DNA from: an uncultured Candidatus Melainabacteria bacterium
Lineage (GTDB): Bacteria; Cyanobacteriota; Vampirovibrionia; Gastranaerophilales; Gastranaerophilaceae
NCBI GenBank assembly: GCA_934757245.1
Contig: CAKVLH010000012.1
Span: forward strand, 1 to 54,425
Length of the DNA: 54,425 bases
Direction of reading: 5' to 3'
Part shown: one piece after another, positions 23,944 through 32,700 of the stretch
Layout of the letters: every line of letters begins with the position of its first letter
How positions within the stretch are numbered: position 1 is the stretch's first letter
Program-made: the position numbers and the translations under genes
The notes under the pieces: generated by a model
Told to the model about the DNA's origin: nothing
The model's input: the letters and a program-made list of their open reading frames with translations, nothing else
Databases searched by the model: none

Positions 23944-24501
23944 ATGATTTCAGTAAACGATTTAAAGAATGGCTTGACATTAGAACTAGATAACGGTCTT
24001 TGGAACGTTGTTGAGTTTTTACACGTTAAACCCGGTAAAGGTGCAGCTTTTGTAAGAACAAAGCTTAAAAACGTTGAATCAGGTAACGTTATCGAAAAAA
24101 CATTCAGAGCCGGTGAAAAAGTTGCAAAAGCTATGCTTGACCGTAGAGAAATGCAATATTTATATAAAGAAGGTAAAGATTACGTTATGATGGATAACGA
24201 AACTTACGAACAACTTCAACTTACAGATGACCAAGTTGGTGATGGCGTAAAATACCTTAAAGAAAATATGATTGTACAAGTTTTGATGCACGATAAGAGA
24301 ATTATCGGTGTTGATATTCCTGCTCACGTAGAATTGGAAGTTGTTGACACTCCACCTGCTGAAAAGGGTAACACAGCTCAAGGCGGTACAAAACCTGCAA
24401 CACTTGAAACAGGTGCTGTAGTTAACGTTCCATTCTTCGTATCAAACGGCGACGTAATCAGAGTTGATACAAGAAGTAATGAATATTTGGATAGAGTTTA
24501 A
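23944..24501 (+). CDS. efp: Elongation factor P
   Basis: 185 residues, the normal family length, with three beta-barrel domains. The N-terminal KOW-like domain has the modification loop KPGKGAAF near residue 32, with Lys at the tip as in the group modified on lysine. The C-terminal signature [20 protein letters not shown] is complete. EF-P enters the ribosomal E site and relieves stalling at consecutive prolines. It is the first gene of an efp-accB-accC run, the order also seen in many cyanobacteria and other phyla. Confidence 0.97.
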   Translation: MISVNDLKNGLTLELDNGLWNVVEFLHVKPGKGAAFVRTKLKNVESGNVIEKTFRAGEKVAKAMLDRREMQYLYKEGKDYVMMDNETYEQLQLTDDQVGDGVKYLKENMIVQVLMHDKRIIGVDIPAHVELEVVDTPPAEKGNTAQGGTKPATLETGAVVNVPFFVSNGDVIRVDTRSNEYLDRV

Positions 24502-24502
24502 T

Positions 24503-24655
24503 TTAAAAGGGAATAAGGTAATAGGGGAATAAGGTAATAAGAGATTTATAGAAAATTTTAAGCATAAATACGTTAATAAAACGCATTATTAATGATAAAT
24601 TTAATGCCTCTTATTCCCTCATTACCTTATTCCCTTAATCCCTTACAAGGAGACA
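24503..24655 (+). repeat. Long imperfect hairpin F2 with microrepetitive arms
   Basis: The left arm repeats GGGAATAAGGTAATAG; the right arm is CTCTTATTCCCTCATTACC and onward, the complement. The AT-rich loop spans about 60 nt. The element fills the gap between efp and accB and ends at the accB ribosome site. It is closely related to F1 at 8872-9003. Confidence 0.8.
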
Positions 24656-24658
24656 CAA

Positions 24659-25126
24659 ATGAAATTTGAATCAGACTATATAGAAAAATTAGCAAAAATC
24701 ATTGCTGACAATGATTTAACAGAAATATCTTTAGAAGATGGCGAACAAGCTATCACTATCAGAAAAGATTTGCCTGAAGTTAATATGGTGGCTTCAGCTC
24801 CTGCAGTTGCAGCAGCTCCACAAGTAGCACCTGTTGCTCCTCAAGTAGCTTCTGCGCCGGCTCAAGCACCAGCAGCTAAAGAAGAAGTTAAAGGTAAAGC
24901 AATTACTTCACCAATGGTAGGTACTTTCTACGCTGCATCTTCACCTGAAGCTGCTCCGTTTGTTGAAGTAGGTTCAACTGTTAATGTTGGTGATGTTGTA
25001 TGTATTATTGAAGCAATGAAATTAATGAACGAAATCAAAGCTGAACAAGCTGGTAAAGTAGTTCAAATCTGCGTTAAAAATGGCGACCCAATCGAATTTG
25101 GTCAAGTTTTGATGTACGTAGAATAG
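24659..25126 (+). CDS. accB: Biotin carboxyl carrier protein of acetyl-CoA carboxylase
   Basis: 155 residues. Residues 1-40 are the N-terminal helix-rich region, followed by an Ala/Pro/Val linker (about residues 45-78). The biotinyl domain covers residues 80-155, with the biotin acceptor in EAMKLMNEI. The carrier swings between the biotin carboxylase and the carboxyltransferase in the first step of fatty acid synthesis. An AAGGAGA ribosome site immediately follows hairpin F2. accC is next in the same direction. Confidence 0.97.
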   Translation: MKFESDYIEKLAKIIADNDLTEISLEDGEQAITIRKDLPEVNMVASAPAVAAAPQVAPVAPQVASAPAQAPAAKEEVKGKAITSPMVGTFYAASSPEAAPFVEVGSTVNVGDVVCIIEAMKLMNEIKAEQAGKVVQICVKNGDPIEFGQVLMYVE

Positions 25127-25127
25127 G

Positions 25128-25222
25128 GAAGTCTTTGGGTCTTTAAGTCTTTATGACTTTAAGTTCATTATAATAAAATGAACCTAACGCCTTAAAGACT
25201 TAACGCCTTAACGACGTTAGAG
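25128..25222 (+). repeat. Long imperfect hairpin G2 with microrepetitive arms
   Basis: The left arm contains GTCTTTAAGTCTTTATGACTTT; the right arm is built of CCTTAAAGACTTAACGCCTTA. An inner perfect stem (TTCATTATAATAAAATGAA) closes it. It fills the accB-accC gap and ends just before the accC ribosome site. Confidence 0.7.
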
Positions 25223-25230
25223 GAAGGGTT

Positions 25231-26589
25231 ATGTTTAAACGAGTATTAATAGCAAATAGAGGCGAAATCGCAGTTAGAGTAATTAGAGCGTGTAGAGAAT
25301 TAGGCATTCCGACGGTTGCAATATATTCTCAAGCAGATGCAAAATCATTGCACGTTAGATTGGCTACAGATGCATACTGTATCGGGCCGGCACCAAGTGC
25401 GCAAAGTTATTTAAGCATTCCTGCTATTATTTCAACAGCCTTGATGACAGGTTGTGATGCTATCCACCCCGGATATGGCTTTATGTCAGAAAGAGCAGAT
25501 TTTGTTGATATTTGTACCGAACATGGTATCAAATTCATTGGACCTTCTGCGGAATCTATGCGTAAAATGGGCGACAAGGCTACTGCTCGTAAAACAATGA
25601 TTGAAAATAATGTTCCTGTAACTCCAGGTACAGGTTTATTGGAATCCGTAGAACAAGCTAGAGAATTTGCTCATAAAGCAGGATATCCTATTATTCTAAA
25701 AGCTACAGCAGGTGGCGGCGGTAAAGGCATGAGAATTGTTAGAAATGACGATGAATTAGAATCAAACATGAATCTTTGCCAAATGGAAGCTGAAAAATTC
25801 TTCGGTAATCCGGGAATTTATGCGGAAAAATTCCTTGAAAACCCACGCCATATCGAAGTTCAAATCTTAGGTGATTCTTTCGGTAACGTTATCCACTTAG
25901 GCGAAAGAGATTGTTCTATTCAAAGAAGACACCAAAAATTGTTAGAAGAAGCTCCTTCTCCAGCAATTGATGAAGAAACAAGAAAAGAAATGGGTGAAGC
26001 TGCTGTTCGTGCAGCGAAGGCTATTGGTTACGAAGGTGCAGGTACTTGCGAATTCTTGCTTGACCACGACGGCAAATGGTACTTTATGGAAATGAATACA
26101 CGTGTTCAAGTTGAACACTGTGTAACAGAAATGATTTCACAAGTAGATATCGTAAGAGAACAAATCCTTGTAGCATCAGGTAAAAAATTAGGCTATACAC
26201 AAGATGACGTTCTTTTGAGAGGTCATGCAATTGAATGCCGTATCAATGCAGAAGATCCTGAACACGATTTCATGCCTTGTCCTGGAAAAATTGACGGATA
26301 TTTTGCTCCAGGGGGCTTCGGTATAAGAGTTGATTCTCATGTTTATCCCGGATATTCAATTCCACCATATTATGATTCAATGATTGGTAAATTGATTTGT
26401 TGGGGACAAAACAGGAACGAAGCAAGACGCAGAATGTATCAAGCTTTGAAAGAATATGTTGTAACAGGTATTAAGACAACAATACCTTTCCACCAAGAAA
26501 TCGTTGAAGATGAAGTGTTTATAAGCGGAAACTTTAATACGGGATTTATCGAGGATTTCTATAAGAGAAAAGGTAAAGAACATAAATAA
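25231..26589 (+). CDS. accC: Biotin carboxylase subunit of acetyl-CoA carboxylase
   Basis: 452 residues, typical for AccC. The N-terminus FKRVLIANRGEIAVRVIRAC is the biotin carboxylase signature, GGGGKGMRIV near residue 165 is the ATP-grasp glycine loop, and FMEMNTRVQVEH near residue 287 holds the metal-binding Glu and catalytic Arg. The enzyme carboxylates biotin on AccB using bicarbonate and ATP. A strong terminator follows, ending the efp-accB-accC unit. Confidence 0.98.
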   Translation: MFKRVLIANRGEIAVRVIRACRELGIPTVAIYSQADAKSLHVRLATDAYCIGPAPSAQSYLSIPAIISTALMTGCDAIHPGYGFMSERADFVDICTEHGIKFIGPSAESMRKMGDKATARKTMIENNVPVTPGTGLLESVEQAREFAHKAGYPIILKATAGGGGKGMRIVRNDDELESNMNLCQMEAEKFFGNPGIYAEKFLENPRHIEVQILGDSFGNVIHLGERDCSIQRRHQKLLEEAPSPAIDEETRKEMGEAAVRAAKAIGYEGAGTCEFLLDHDGKWYFMEMNTRVQVEHCVTEMISQVDIVREQILVASGKKLGYTQDDVLLRGHAIECRINAEDPEHDFMPCPGKIDGYFAPGGFGIRVDSHVYPGYSIPPYYDSMIGKLICWGQNRNEARRRMYQALKEYVVTGIKTTIPFHQEIVEDEVFISGNFNTGFIEDFYKRKGKEHK

Positions 26590-26594
26590 TTCAA

Positions 26595-26630
26595 AAGCTG
26601 CGATAATTTCTTTAATTATCGCAGTTTTAT
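26595..26630 (+). terminator. Rho-independent terminator
   Basis: CTGCGATAATT, a 5-nt loop, AATTATCGCAG, then TTTTATT; it lies just after accC. Confidence 0.9.
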
Positions 26631-26651
26631 TAATCAGTATCATATTTATAG

Positions 26652-26657
26652 TACAAT
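26652..26657 (+). promoter_or_regulatory. TACAAT -10 element giving a leaderless start
   Basis: TACAAT ends exactly 6 nt before the ATG of the MATE gene, and no ribosome site is visible. Same geometry as at 3051-3056. Confidence 0.4.
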
Positions 26658-26663
26658 AAAACT

Positions 26664-27968
26664 ATGCTAGTCAGAAATTTTTATATTAAGGATATTTTAA
26701 ATATAGCCTTACCAATTATGCTTGGAAACTTAGGTTTTATCCTAATTGGTGTTGGCGATGTTATCGTTGCGGGAAGACACTCTACAGACACGCTTGCCGC
26801 TGTGAGTATTGCAACAGCGATTATCAATTGCATTTCAATGTTCGGAATAGGTATTTTGTGCAGTATTTCTGCAATTTTGTCAAATTATAGAGGTGCAGGT
26901 AAAAATGCTGAAAAGTATTTTTATCCGTCTTTAAAATTTACAGCAATTTTATCAGTAATCATTACACTTGCAATCATTGCGTTTATTCCTGTTATTGGTA
27001 AATTGGGCTTTGAAGACAAATTAGTTCCTTTGATAAAAGACTATTTCTGGATTCTAGCATTTTCAACTTTTGGCGCATATTTGCATTGCATGTCTAAAGA
27101 GTACCTTCAAGCCTTTGAAATTGTTGTATTTCCGAATATTTTAACTGTGATTTGCATATTTGTGAACCTAATTCTGAATATAATTCTGGCTTTCGGTTTT
27201 GGCCCGATTCCGGAAATGGGAGTTAAAGGTTTGGCGCTTTCAAGCTTCATAACGCGATACATCATGGGCGGAGTGCTTTTCTGGTATTGCTTCAAACGAA
27301 CTAATATTCAACATTTTAAAGACAAGAATTACTACAAAGACTTATTAAAAGTTGGCACACCTTCCTCATTAGCTGTTGTAATAGAATTTATCGGATTTAA
27401 TGCAGTAACGGTAATTTTAGGCAGAATTTCCGGAATTTACGCGGCTGCTCAAAACATAGTTTGTACACTAACAACTATTTCGTTTATGATTCCGTTTGCA
27501 ATTTCAAACGCAACGGCTGTAAAAGTCGGATTTGCAAATGGTGCGAAGTATTATAAATCATTAAAAACATACGCATATACAGGTATATTAATGGCGGTTA
27601 CATTTATGGCTTGTTCTGCAATTGTCGTTTCAACTTTCCCAGAATTTTTAGTAAGCTTGTTTACAAAAGACAAACAGCTAATTGATGTTTGTATACCTAT
27701 CGTATTCGCACTTTGCTTCTTCCAAGTATTCGACGGATTGCAAGTTGCATTGGCGGGTATATTTAAGGGCTTGAAACAAACAGGCGTTGTTATGCTTGCT
27801 AATTTTATCGGATATTGGCTTGTATCAATTCCTGTCGGATGTTTCTTAGGATTGAAACTAAAACTTAATTTGCTAGGTTTTTGGTACGGTTTAGTTTGCG
27901 CGGCTGTAGTATTATGTTCTATACTATTTACAACAATGCTGATTAAATTCAAAAAAATGAAGAGTTAA
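26664..27968 (+). CDS. MATE-family efflux transporter
   Basis: 434 residues with about 12 hydrophobic segments in two similar halves, as usual for the family. The start (IKDILNIALPIMLGNLGFIL, then GVGDVIVAGRHSTDTLAAVS) is the characteristic MATE N-terminus. Such proteins export cationic drugs, metabolites or lipid-linked substrates using a sodium or proton gradient. A sugar ABC permease gene starts 5 bp after the stop, so the pair is co-transcribed. Confidence 0.9.
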   Translation: MLVRNFYIKDILNIALPIMLGNLGFILIGVGDVIVAGRHSTDTLAAVSIATAIINCISMFGIGILCSISAILSNYRGAGKNAEKYFYPSLKFTAILSVIITLAIIAFIPVIGKLGFEDKLVPLIKDYFWILAFSTFGAYLHCMSKEYLQAFEIVVFPNILTVICIFVNLILNIILAFGFGPIPEMGVKGLALSSFITRYIMGGVLFWYCFKRTNIQHFKDKNYYKDLLKVGTPSSLAVVIEFIGFNAVTVILGRISGIYAAAQNIVCTLTTISFMIPFAISNATAVKVGFANGAKYYKSLKTYAYTGILMAVTFMACSAIVVSTFPEFLVSLFTKDKQLIDVCIPIVFALCFFQVFDGLQVALAGIFKGLKQTGVVMLANFIGYWLVSIPVGCFLGLKLKLNLLGFWYGLVCAAVVLCSILFTTMLIKFKKMKS

Positions 27969-27973
27969 CAACT

Positions 27974-28810
27974 ATGAAAGATAAACAACTAAGCGGTTTG
28001 TTATTCGTGCTTCCGGCGCTTGTCGGAACTTTTATATTTATTATAATTCCGATTTTTTGCTCTTTTGCACTAAGTTTTGCAGACTGGGACTTGCTTAATG
28101 ATATTACTTTTGTTGGCTTAGATAATTATAAATCTGTTTTAAGTGAACCCGAATTTTTGCAAATTTTGATAAACACTTTTGTATATGCAATTTCTACAAC
28201 TGTATTTGCTGTAATAATTCCTTTAATAATTGCGTCAATTTTGAATACAAAAATAAGAGGTGCGGAGGTTTTTAAAACAATTTATTTTTTACCGTTTATA
28301 ACTCCTGCAGTTGTTATTGCTATTGTTTGGGCTTGGATTTTTGACCCGAATATAGGTTTAGTAAACAATTTGCTGAATACACATTACAGTTGGCTATATA
28401 GTACAACATTTGCGATGCCTGTTTTGATTTTTATATCTGTCTGGAAATTAATTGGCTATAATGTAGTTTTATTTTTGACCGGATTCTCGACGATTAATCA
28501 AGATGTTTATGAAGCTGCGAAAATTGACGGTGCAAATAGTAAACAGACTTTTTTAAAGATAACCGTTCCTCTTTTAAAGCCGACAATTTATTTCGTAACA
28601 ACGGTTACCGCGATTTCTTCTTTTCAAATATTTGATTTGATTTATGTGATGACTCAAGGCGGGCCTGCCGGTTCAACGGATGTGATTGTGTATTCGATTT
28701 ACAAATACGCTTTTGAATATTTTGATATAGGCAAATCTTGCGCCTTAGCATATATTTTGTTTGTTATTATTTTGGTTTTGGCTCTTGTGCAGAGAAAATT
28801 TCAAAAGTAG
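27974..28810 (+). CDS. Sugar-type ABC transporter permease (MalF/UgpA family), orphan
   Basis: 278 residues with six predicted membrane helices. The EAA loop that docks to the ATPase is EAAKIDGANSKQTFLKITVP near residue 180. This family normally works as a pair with a MalG/UgpE permease and a solute-binding protein, but neither is present beside it; the neighbour upstream is a MATE transporter. The partner genes must be elsewhere, or this is a leftover of a larger operon. Confidence 0.88.
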   Translation: MKDKQLSGLLFVLPALVGTFIFIIIPIFCSFALSFADWDLLNDITFVGLDNYKSVLSEPEFLQILINTFVYAISTTVFAVIIPLIIASILNTKIRGAEVFKTIYFLPFITPAVVIAIVWAWIFDPNIGLVNNLLNTHYSWLYSTTFAMPVLIFISVWKLIGYNVVLFLTGFSTINQDVYEAAKIDGANSKQTFLKITVPLLKPTIYFVTTVTAISSFQIFDLIYVMTQGGPAGSTDVIVYSIYKYAFEYFDIGKSCALAYILFVIILVLALVQRKFQK

Positions 28811-28942
28811 TTGAAATTTTGGATCCGCTGACAATTTTTTAATTTAATATTAAGATTTGTAACGAAAAGTATGCTTTGTGAAATTGAGCATATTTTTTTT
28901 ACTTTATATAAATGTGTAAACACTTTGTAAGGATTTAAGATT

Positions 28943-29299
28943 ATGCTAACATTAAAATCAACTGAAGAATCACATAACACTTGCTTTAAATTTATCGGTG
29001 CAGATTCTGCTCCAAAAACAACTCATTTGATATCAAATAATACTTCATTAATCGCACCTTCTACCGGTGATGGTACGGATACTTGCAGTTTTTATTCCGG
29101 TCCTTCTGATGCAACGATTGTAGCGTTTGGACAAAGTATGGAAACAGCCGGCTCAATTGCATACTCTGGTGGAGAAACCGCTGGTTCAATCGCTTATTCC
29201 GGTGGTGAAACAGCAGGCTCTATCGCTTCATCTTTCTCAGGTGGTAGTGTTTCAGCAGGTGGAGGCTTCTCCGGTGGTGGTTGCAGTTATTCTTGCTAA
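28943..29299 (+). CDS. Small Gly/Ser-rich repeat protein with Cys-rich end
   Basis: 118 residues. An AAGGA ribosome site lies about 8 nt before the ATG. Residues 1-65 are polar with two Cys. Residues 67-100 carry three tandem copies of an 11-residue unit (ETAGSIAYSGG). The tail is GGGFSGGGCSYSC. DNA of the repeat copies differs mainly at silent positions, so the protein repeat is conserved by selection. There is no signal peptide or membrane helix. It has its own terminator. The Gly/Ser/Cys-rich end is reminiscent of modified peptide precursors such as microcin B17, but no modifying enzyme is nearby. Function unknown. Confidence 0.7.
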   Translation: MLTLKSTEESHNTCFKFIGADSAPKTTHLISNNTSLIAPSTGDGTDTCSFYSGPSDATIVAFGQSMETAGSIAYSGGETAGSIAYSGGETAGSIASSFSGGSVSAGGGFSGGGCSYSC

Positions 29300-29324
29300 T
29301 CGACAACTTAATTATAATAGATTG

Positions 29325-29350
29325 AGGACAATTCGTTGTCCTTTTTTTTT
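29325..29350 (+). terminator. Rho-independent terminator
   Basis: AGGACAA, loop TTCG, TTGTCCT, then eight further T. Confidence 0.9.
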
Positions 29351-29451
29351 ATGGAAAATTGAAAGTGGAAAGTTCATCTTCACCTCACCCTAACCCTCTC
29401 CTGTAAGGCGAGGGAACGTGCTTGCGACGCCCATGCAAACGCAGTTCGCTT

Positions 29452-29510
29452 CCCTCTCCTTTTTTAATTCAACATGGAGAGGGTGCCGAAGGCGGGAGAG
29501 GGTGTTATTA
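29452..29510 (-). repeat. Dispersed repeat family A, copy 2
   Basis: Inverted copy of 308-362; read on the minus strand it contains ACCCTCTCCCGCCTTCGGCA and ends GGAGAGGG. Confidence 0.85.
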
Positions 29511-29591
29511 ACTTCTCTTTTGATATAGTGAATTGCTTCGCGCCCCAAAAATCGTCGCCCCGCGCAACGACGCTAAACCTGAATCCCCCCC

Positions 29592-29619
29592 TTGAAAAAA
29601 TATAAACATCTGCTATAAT
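29592..29619 (+). promoter_or_regulatory. Strong sigma-70-type promoter of the giant fliD-like gene
   Basis: TTGAAA, 16-bp spacer ending TGC, and a perfect TATAAT: an extended -10 promoter. The leader would be about 125 nt. It is not a flagellar sigma-28 promoter. Confidence 0.7.
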
Positions 29620-29714
29620 GTATATATAAAGTAGCGATGTAGTATTTTCAACTGGAAACGAATCAAATAATTATAATGGAATATAAAATTACCCCACAAC
29701 CTTGAGAATTACAT

Positions 29715-29735
29715 TGTTACATGGTAGTAGTAACA
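29715..29735. promoter_or_regulatory. Inverted repeat TGTTAC-N9-GTAACA in the fliD-like leader
   Basis: A 6-bp inverted repeat 16 nt before the ATG. The half-site matches the core of palindromes P1 and P2. It may be an operator or an RNA hairpin near the ribosome-binding region. Confidence 0.35.
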
Positions 29736-29751
29736 CAGGTAAACAAAGACA

Positions 29752-32700
29752 ATGAGCATATCTTTTAGCGGATTAGCATCCGGATTAGATACATCTTCTT
29801 GGGTAGAATCCTTGGTAGCTTTGAAGAAAGCCAAGGTTACTTCGCTTGAAGAACAAAAGAAAGAAGTTCAGTCTTTACAACAAACCTTATCTCAAATCAA
29901 AAGTTTCTTTTCATCGTTTCGTTCCATGTTGGAAAAGGTTACTGACGCCAAATTAGGCGCAGGTTCATCAATGGATTTGTTTGCGCAAAACCTTGCTATT
30001 TCAAGTAATTTACAAGCTTTGACCGCCGCTGCTACATCAGAAGCCGAAGAGGCTACTTATAATGTTAAAGTTGATAAATTAGCGACTGAAACACGCGCTA
30101 ATTCCAACTACAGCTACATGACTACTATCGTTCAAACTACTACTGCTACTGCGGATTCTAAACTTATCAACTTGGGAGTAAAAGCCGGAGGTATCGGCGT
30201 TACGGTTAACGGAATAAAACACGGGATTTCTATAACCGAAAATGATACAATATCTACTTTTATTGAAAAACTGCAAAATATTGGTGTAAAAGCAAGCTAC
30301 AACGAAAAGACAGGGATTTTTAGCGTTGATGTAAGCGCTACTGCTATAGACGAAGGAAATACTGATATCGTAAAAGCTTTGCACCTTGGAGGTGTAAACG
30401 AGGGTTACACAAGTAAAGATTTGACGACAACTAAGACTGATACTGTTTATTCTGCTGCTACAGAATCTACTAAGATGTCCGAATTGGGTGTGAAAGCCGG
30501 CACGATTACAATTAATGCGAATGACAAAGATTATAATATTGCTATTACTAACAACACAACTTTAGGCGATTTTATTAAGGCGTTAAACGATAACAAGATT
30601 GAAGCAACTCTTGATAAAACAGGTGTATTTACGATTTCTGACGCGACTATTAAAAATGAAGGTGGAACAGGAATCCTTAAAGCTTTGGGCTTGGCTGTCG
30701 ATATCTACGGCAAATCACAGGTTACGGGTAATTTAAAACACGAAACTATTACTACACAAACTACTACTGCTACTACATCAACCAAATTAAAAGAGCTTGA
30801 GGGCGGATCAGGTATCAAAGACGGTCAAACTGTTATTGTTAAAAACTCGAATAATAAATTAACTACAATTACGGTTGGTACAACTTCAACTTTAGGCGAT
30901 TTGTTAACAGGACTTACGAATGCAGGCTTGTACGCAGCTTTGAAATCCGACGGAACTGTTGAAATCTCCGGGGGTACGATTACCGGCGGAACGTTTAAGG
31001 CTGAAGAAGTTTTGGGCTTGGAAAAAGAACCTTATACAGCAATGGTTACAGGTAAACCATTGACAGAAACCGTTGAAGTTCACAAAATTGTTGACTTGTC
31101 TACCCGTCTTGTTGATGATTTGAAAGTCAAAGAAGGCTATTTGGAAGTTACAGATGCGAACGGCGACAAATACTATGAAAAGATTTATTCCGGTCAAACT
31201 ATTGCAGACTTTATGACCGATATGGGCAACTTGGGTATTAACACTAAGTTAGATGATAAAACAGGTGTGTTGACTATCACAGGCGGTGCGTTTAAAACTT
31301 TGACTGATGCTGATGTTCAAGCACTAATTGCAGACCACAAAATTACAGAAACTCAAGACCGCTATAAAAAAGGTACAAATTTGCTTGAATGTTTATACGG
31401 TTCAGGTACAATTTCTACAGACCATATTACTGTAGCTTCTACTTATTCAAAGACAAAAGCACTTCGTCATACTGTAGTTGATACAGTAAGAGCAACTAAT
31501 GCAACAACGTTGGGCAAATTAGGTTTAACGGCTGATGGTACTGCTATTTTTAATGTTCGTGGAGAAAATAGAACTGTTTCCGTAAAAACCGATACTACAA
31601 TCGACGGTTTGATAACTAAATTGCAGGAACAAGGCATTGCAGCAAGCTGGGATGAAGATAATTCCAGATTAACTATTGAAAATGCGACTTTAACAGGCGG
31701 AACTTCAAATCTTGCGAACGTTCTTGACTTAACAACAACAGTTGCAGGAAAATACGTAACTTCATCCGGACTATACGCGAAAGAGACTATTGCTGTAGAC
31801 GCCACACGCGACACTACGCTTGATAAGTACGGCATCGCAAATTCTATGAGCGAAGCAGATAGAACGCTTAAAATATATAACAGCGAAGGCAACTTAAAAA
31901 CTTCTACTATTTTGACTGAAACAACTAAGATTGGCGATATTGTTGACTTGATTAATAAACAAGACGGAATTACGGCTGTACTTAATGAAGGTCATTTAAC
32001 GATTTCTAACGGCTATATTGAAAACGCTACATTAGAAGCTTCCATGGATTTAAAGACTTCTAACAAGAGCAGTTATGTTTTAGGCAATGTAAAAACTGTA
32101 ACGACTAATGCTGCAGTTACGGGCGAAACTACATTGAAAGAAATTTTTGATACGATTGGAACTTCAAGTTATGTTCAAAGCGGTTATGACTTGAAATTCA
32201 ATGATAAATCAATATCTGTTTCAGCGACGACAACTTTAAACGACTTAATCAATAAAATTTATGAAAACGGTGGTACTGCTTCTTTGGATAAAACCGGCAG
32301 ATTGTCTATTAATGGCGGAGTTTTGACAGGAACGGTTGCTCAAGCTCTTGGTATGACTTCTTCAACTCATACATCTTCTGTTTCAGCTACCGGCGAAACT
32401 CTTTATACAAATACAAATCAATACGCCGATAGAAATACAACATTCAAGGATTTGGGAATTGAGGATAATAAAACATATACGGTTTATAATTCTCTGAAAC
32501 AAGCAACTACAACTGTAACAGTATCGAATACAACTTCTATCGGTTCTTTCTTAGATAGTTTAAAAGCTCATGGAATTGACGGTACGATTTCTAACGGCAC
32601 AATTCGTTTGACTTCACCTAACGGAACTTATATACAAGGTACATTGCCAACTGCATTAGGAATTACTGATTATACTACGACAGAATCTATTAATACTAAT

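Larger units (their letters stand above)
29351..29751. other. Gene-free leader region of the giant fliD-like gene
   Basis: About 400 bp with no gene. It contains repeat A copy 2 (29452-29510), the promoter at 29592-29619, and a short inverted repeat TGTTAC/GTAACA at 29715-29735 close to the start codon. Confidence 0.75.

Noticed and set aside
29140..29250. Short tandem DNA repeats that could suggest a CRISPR array
   Set aside because: The units are 33 bp in frame without spacers and differ at silent positions; they encode a protein repeat.
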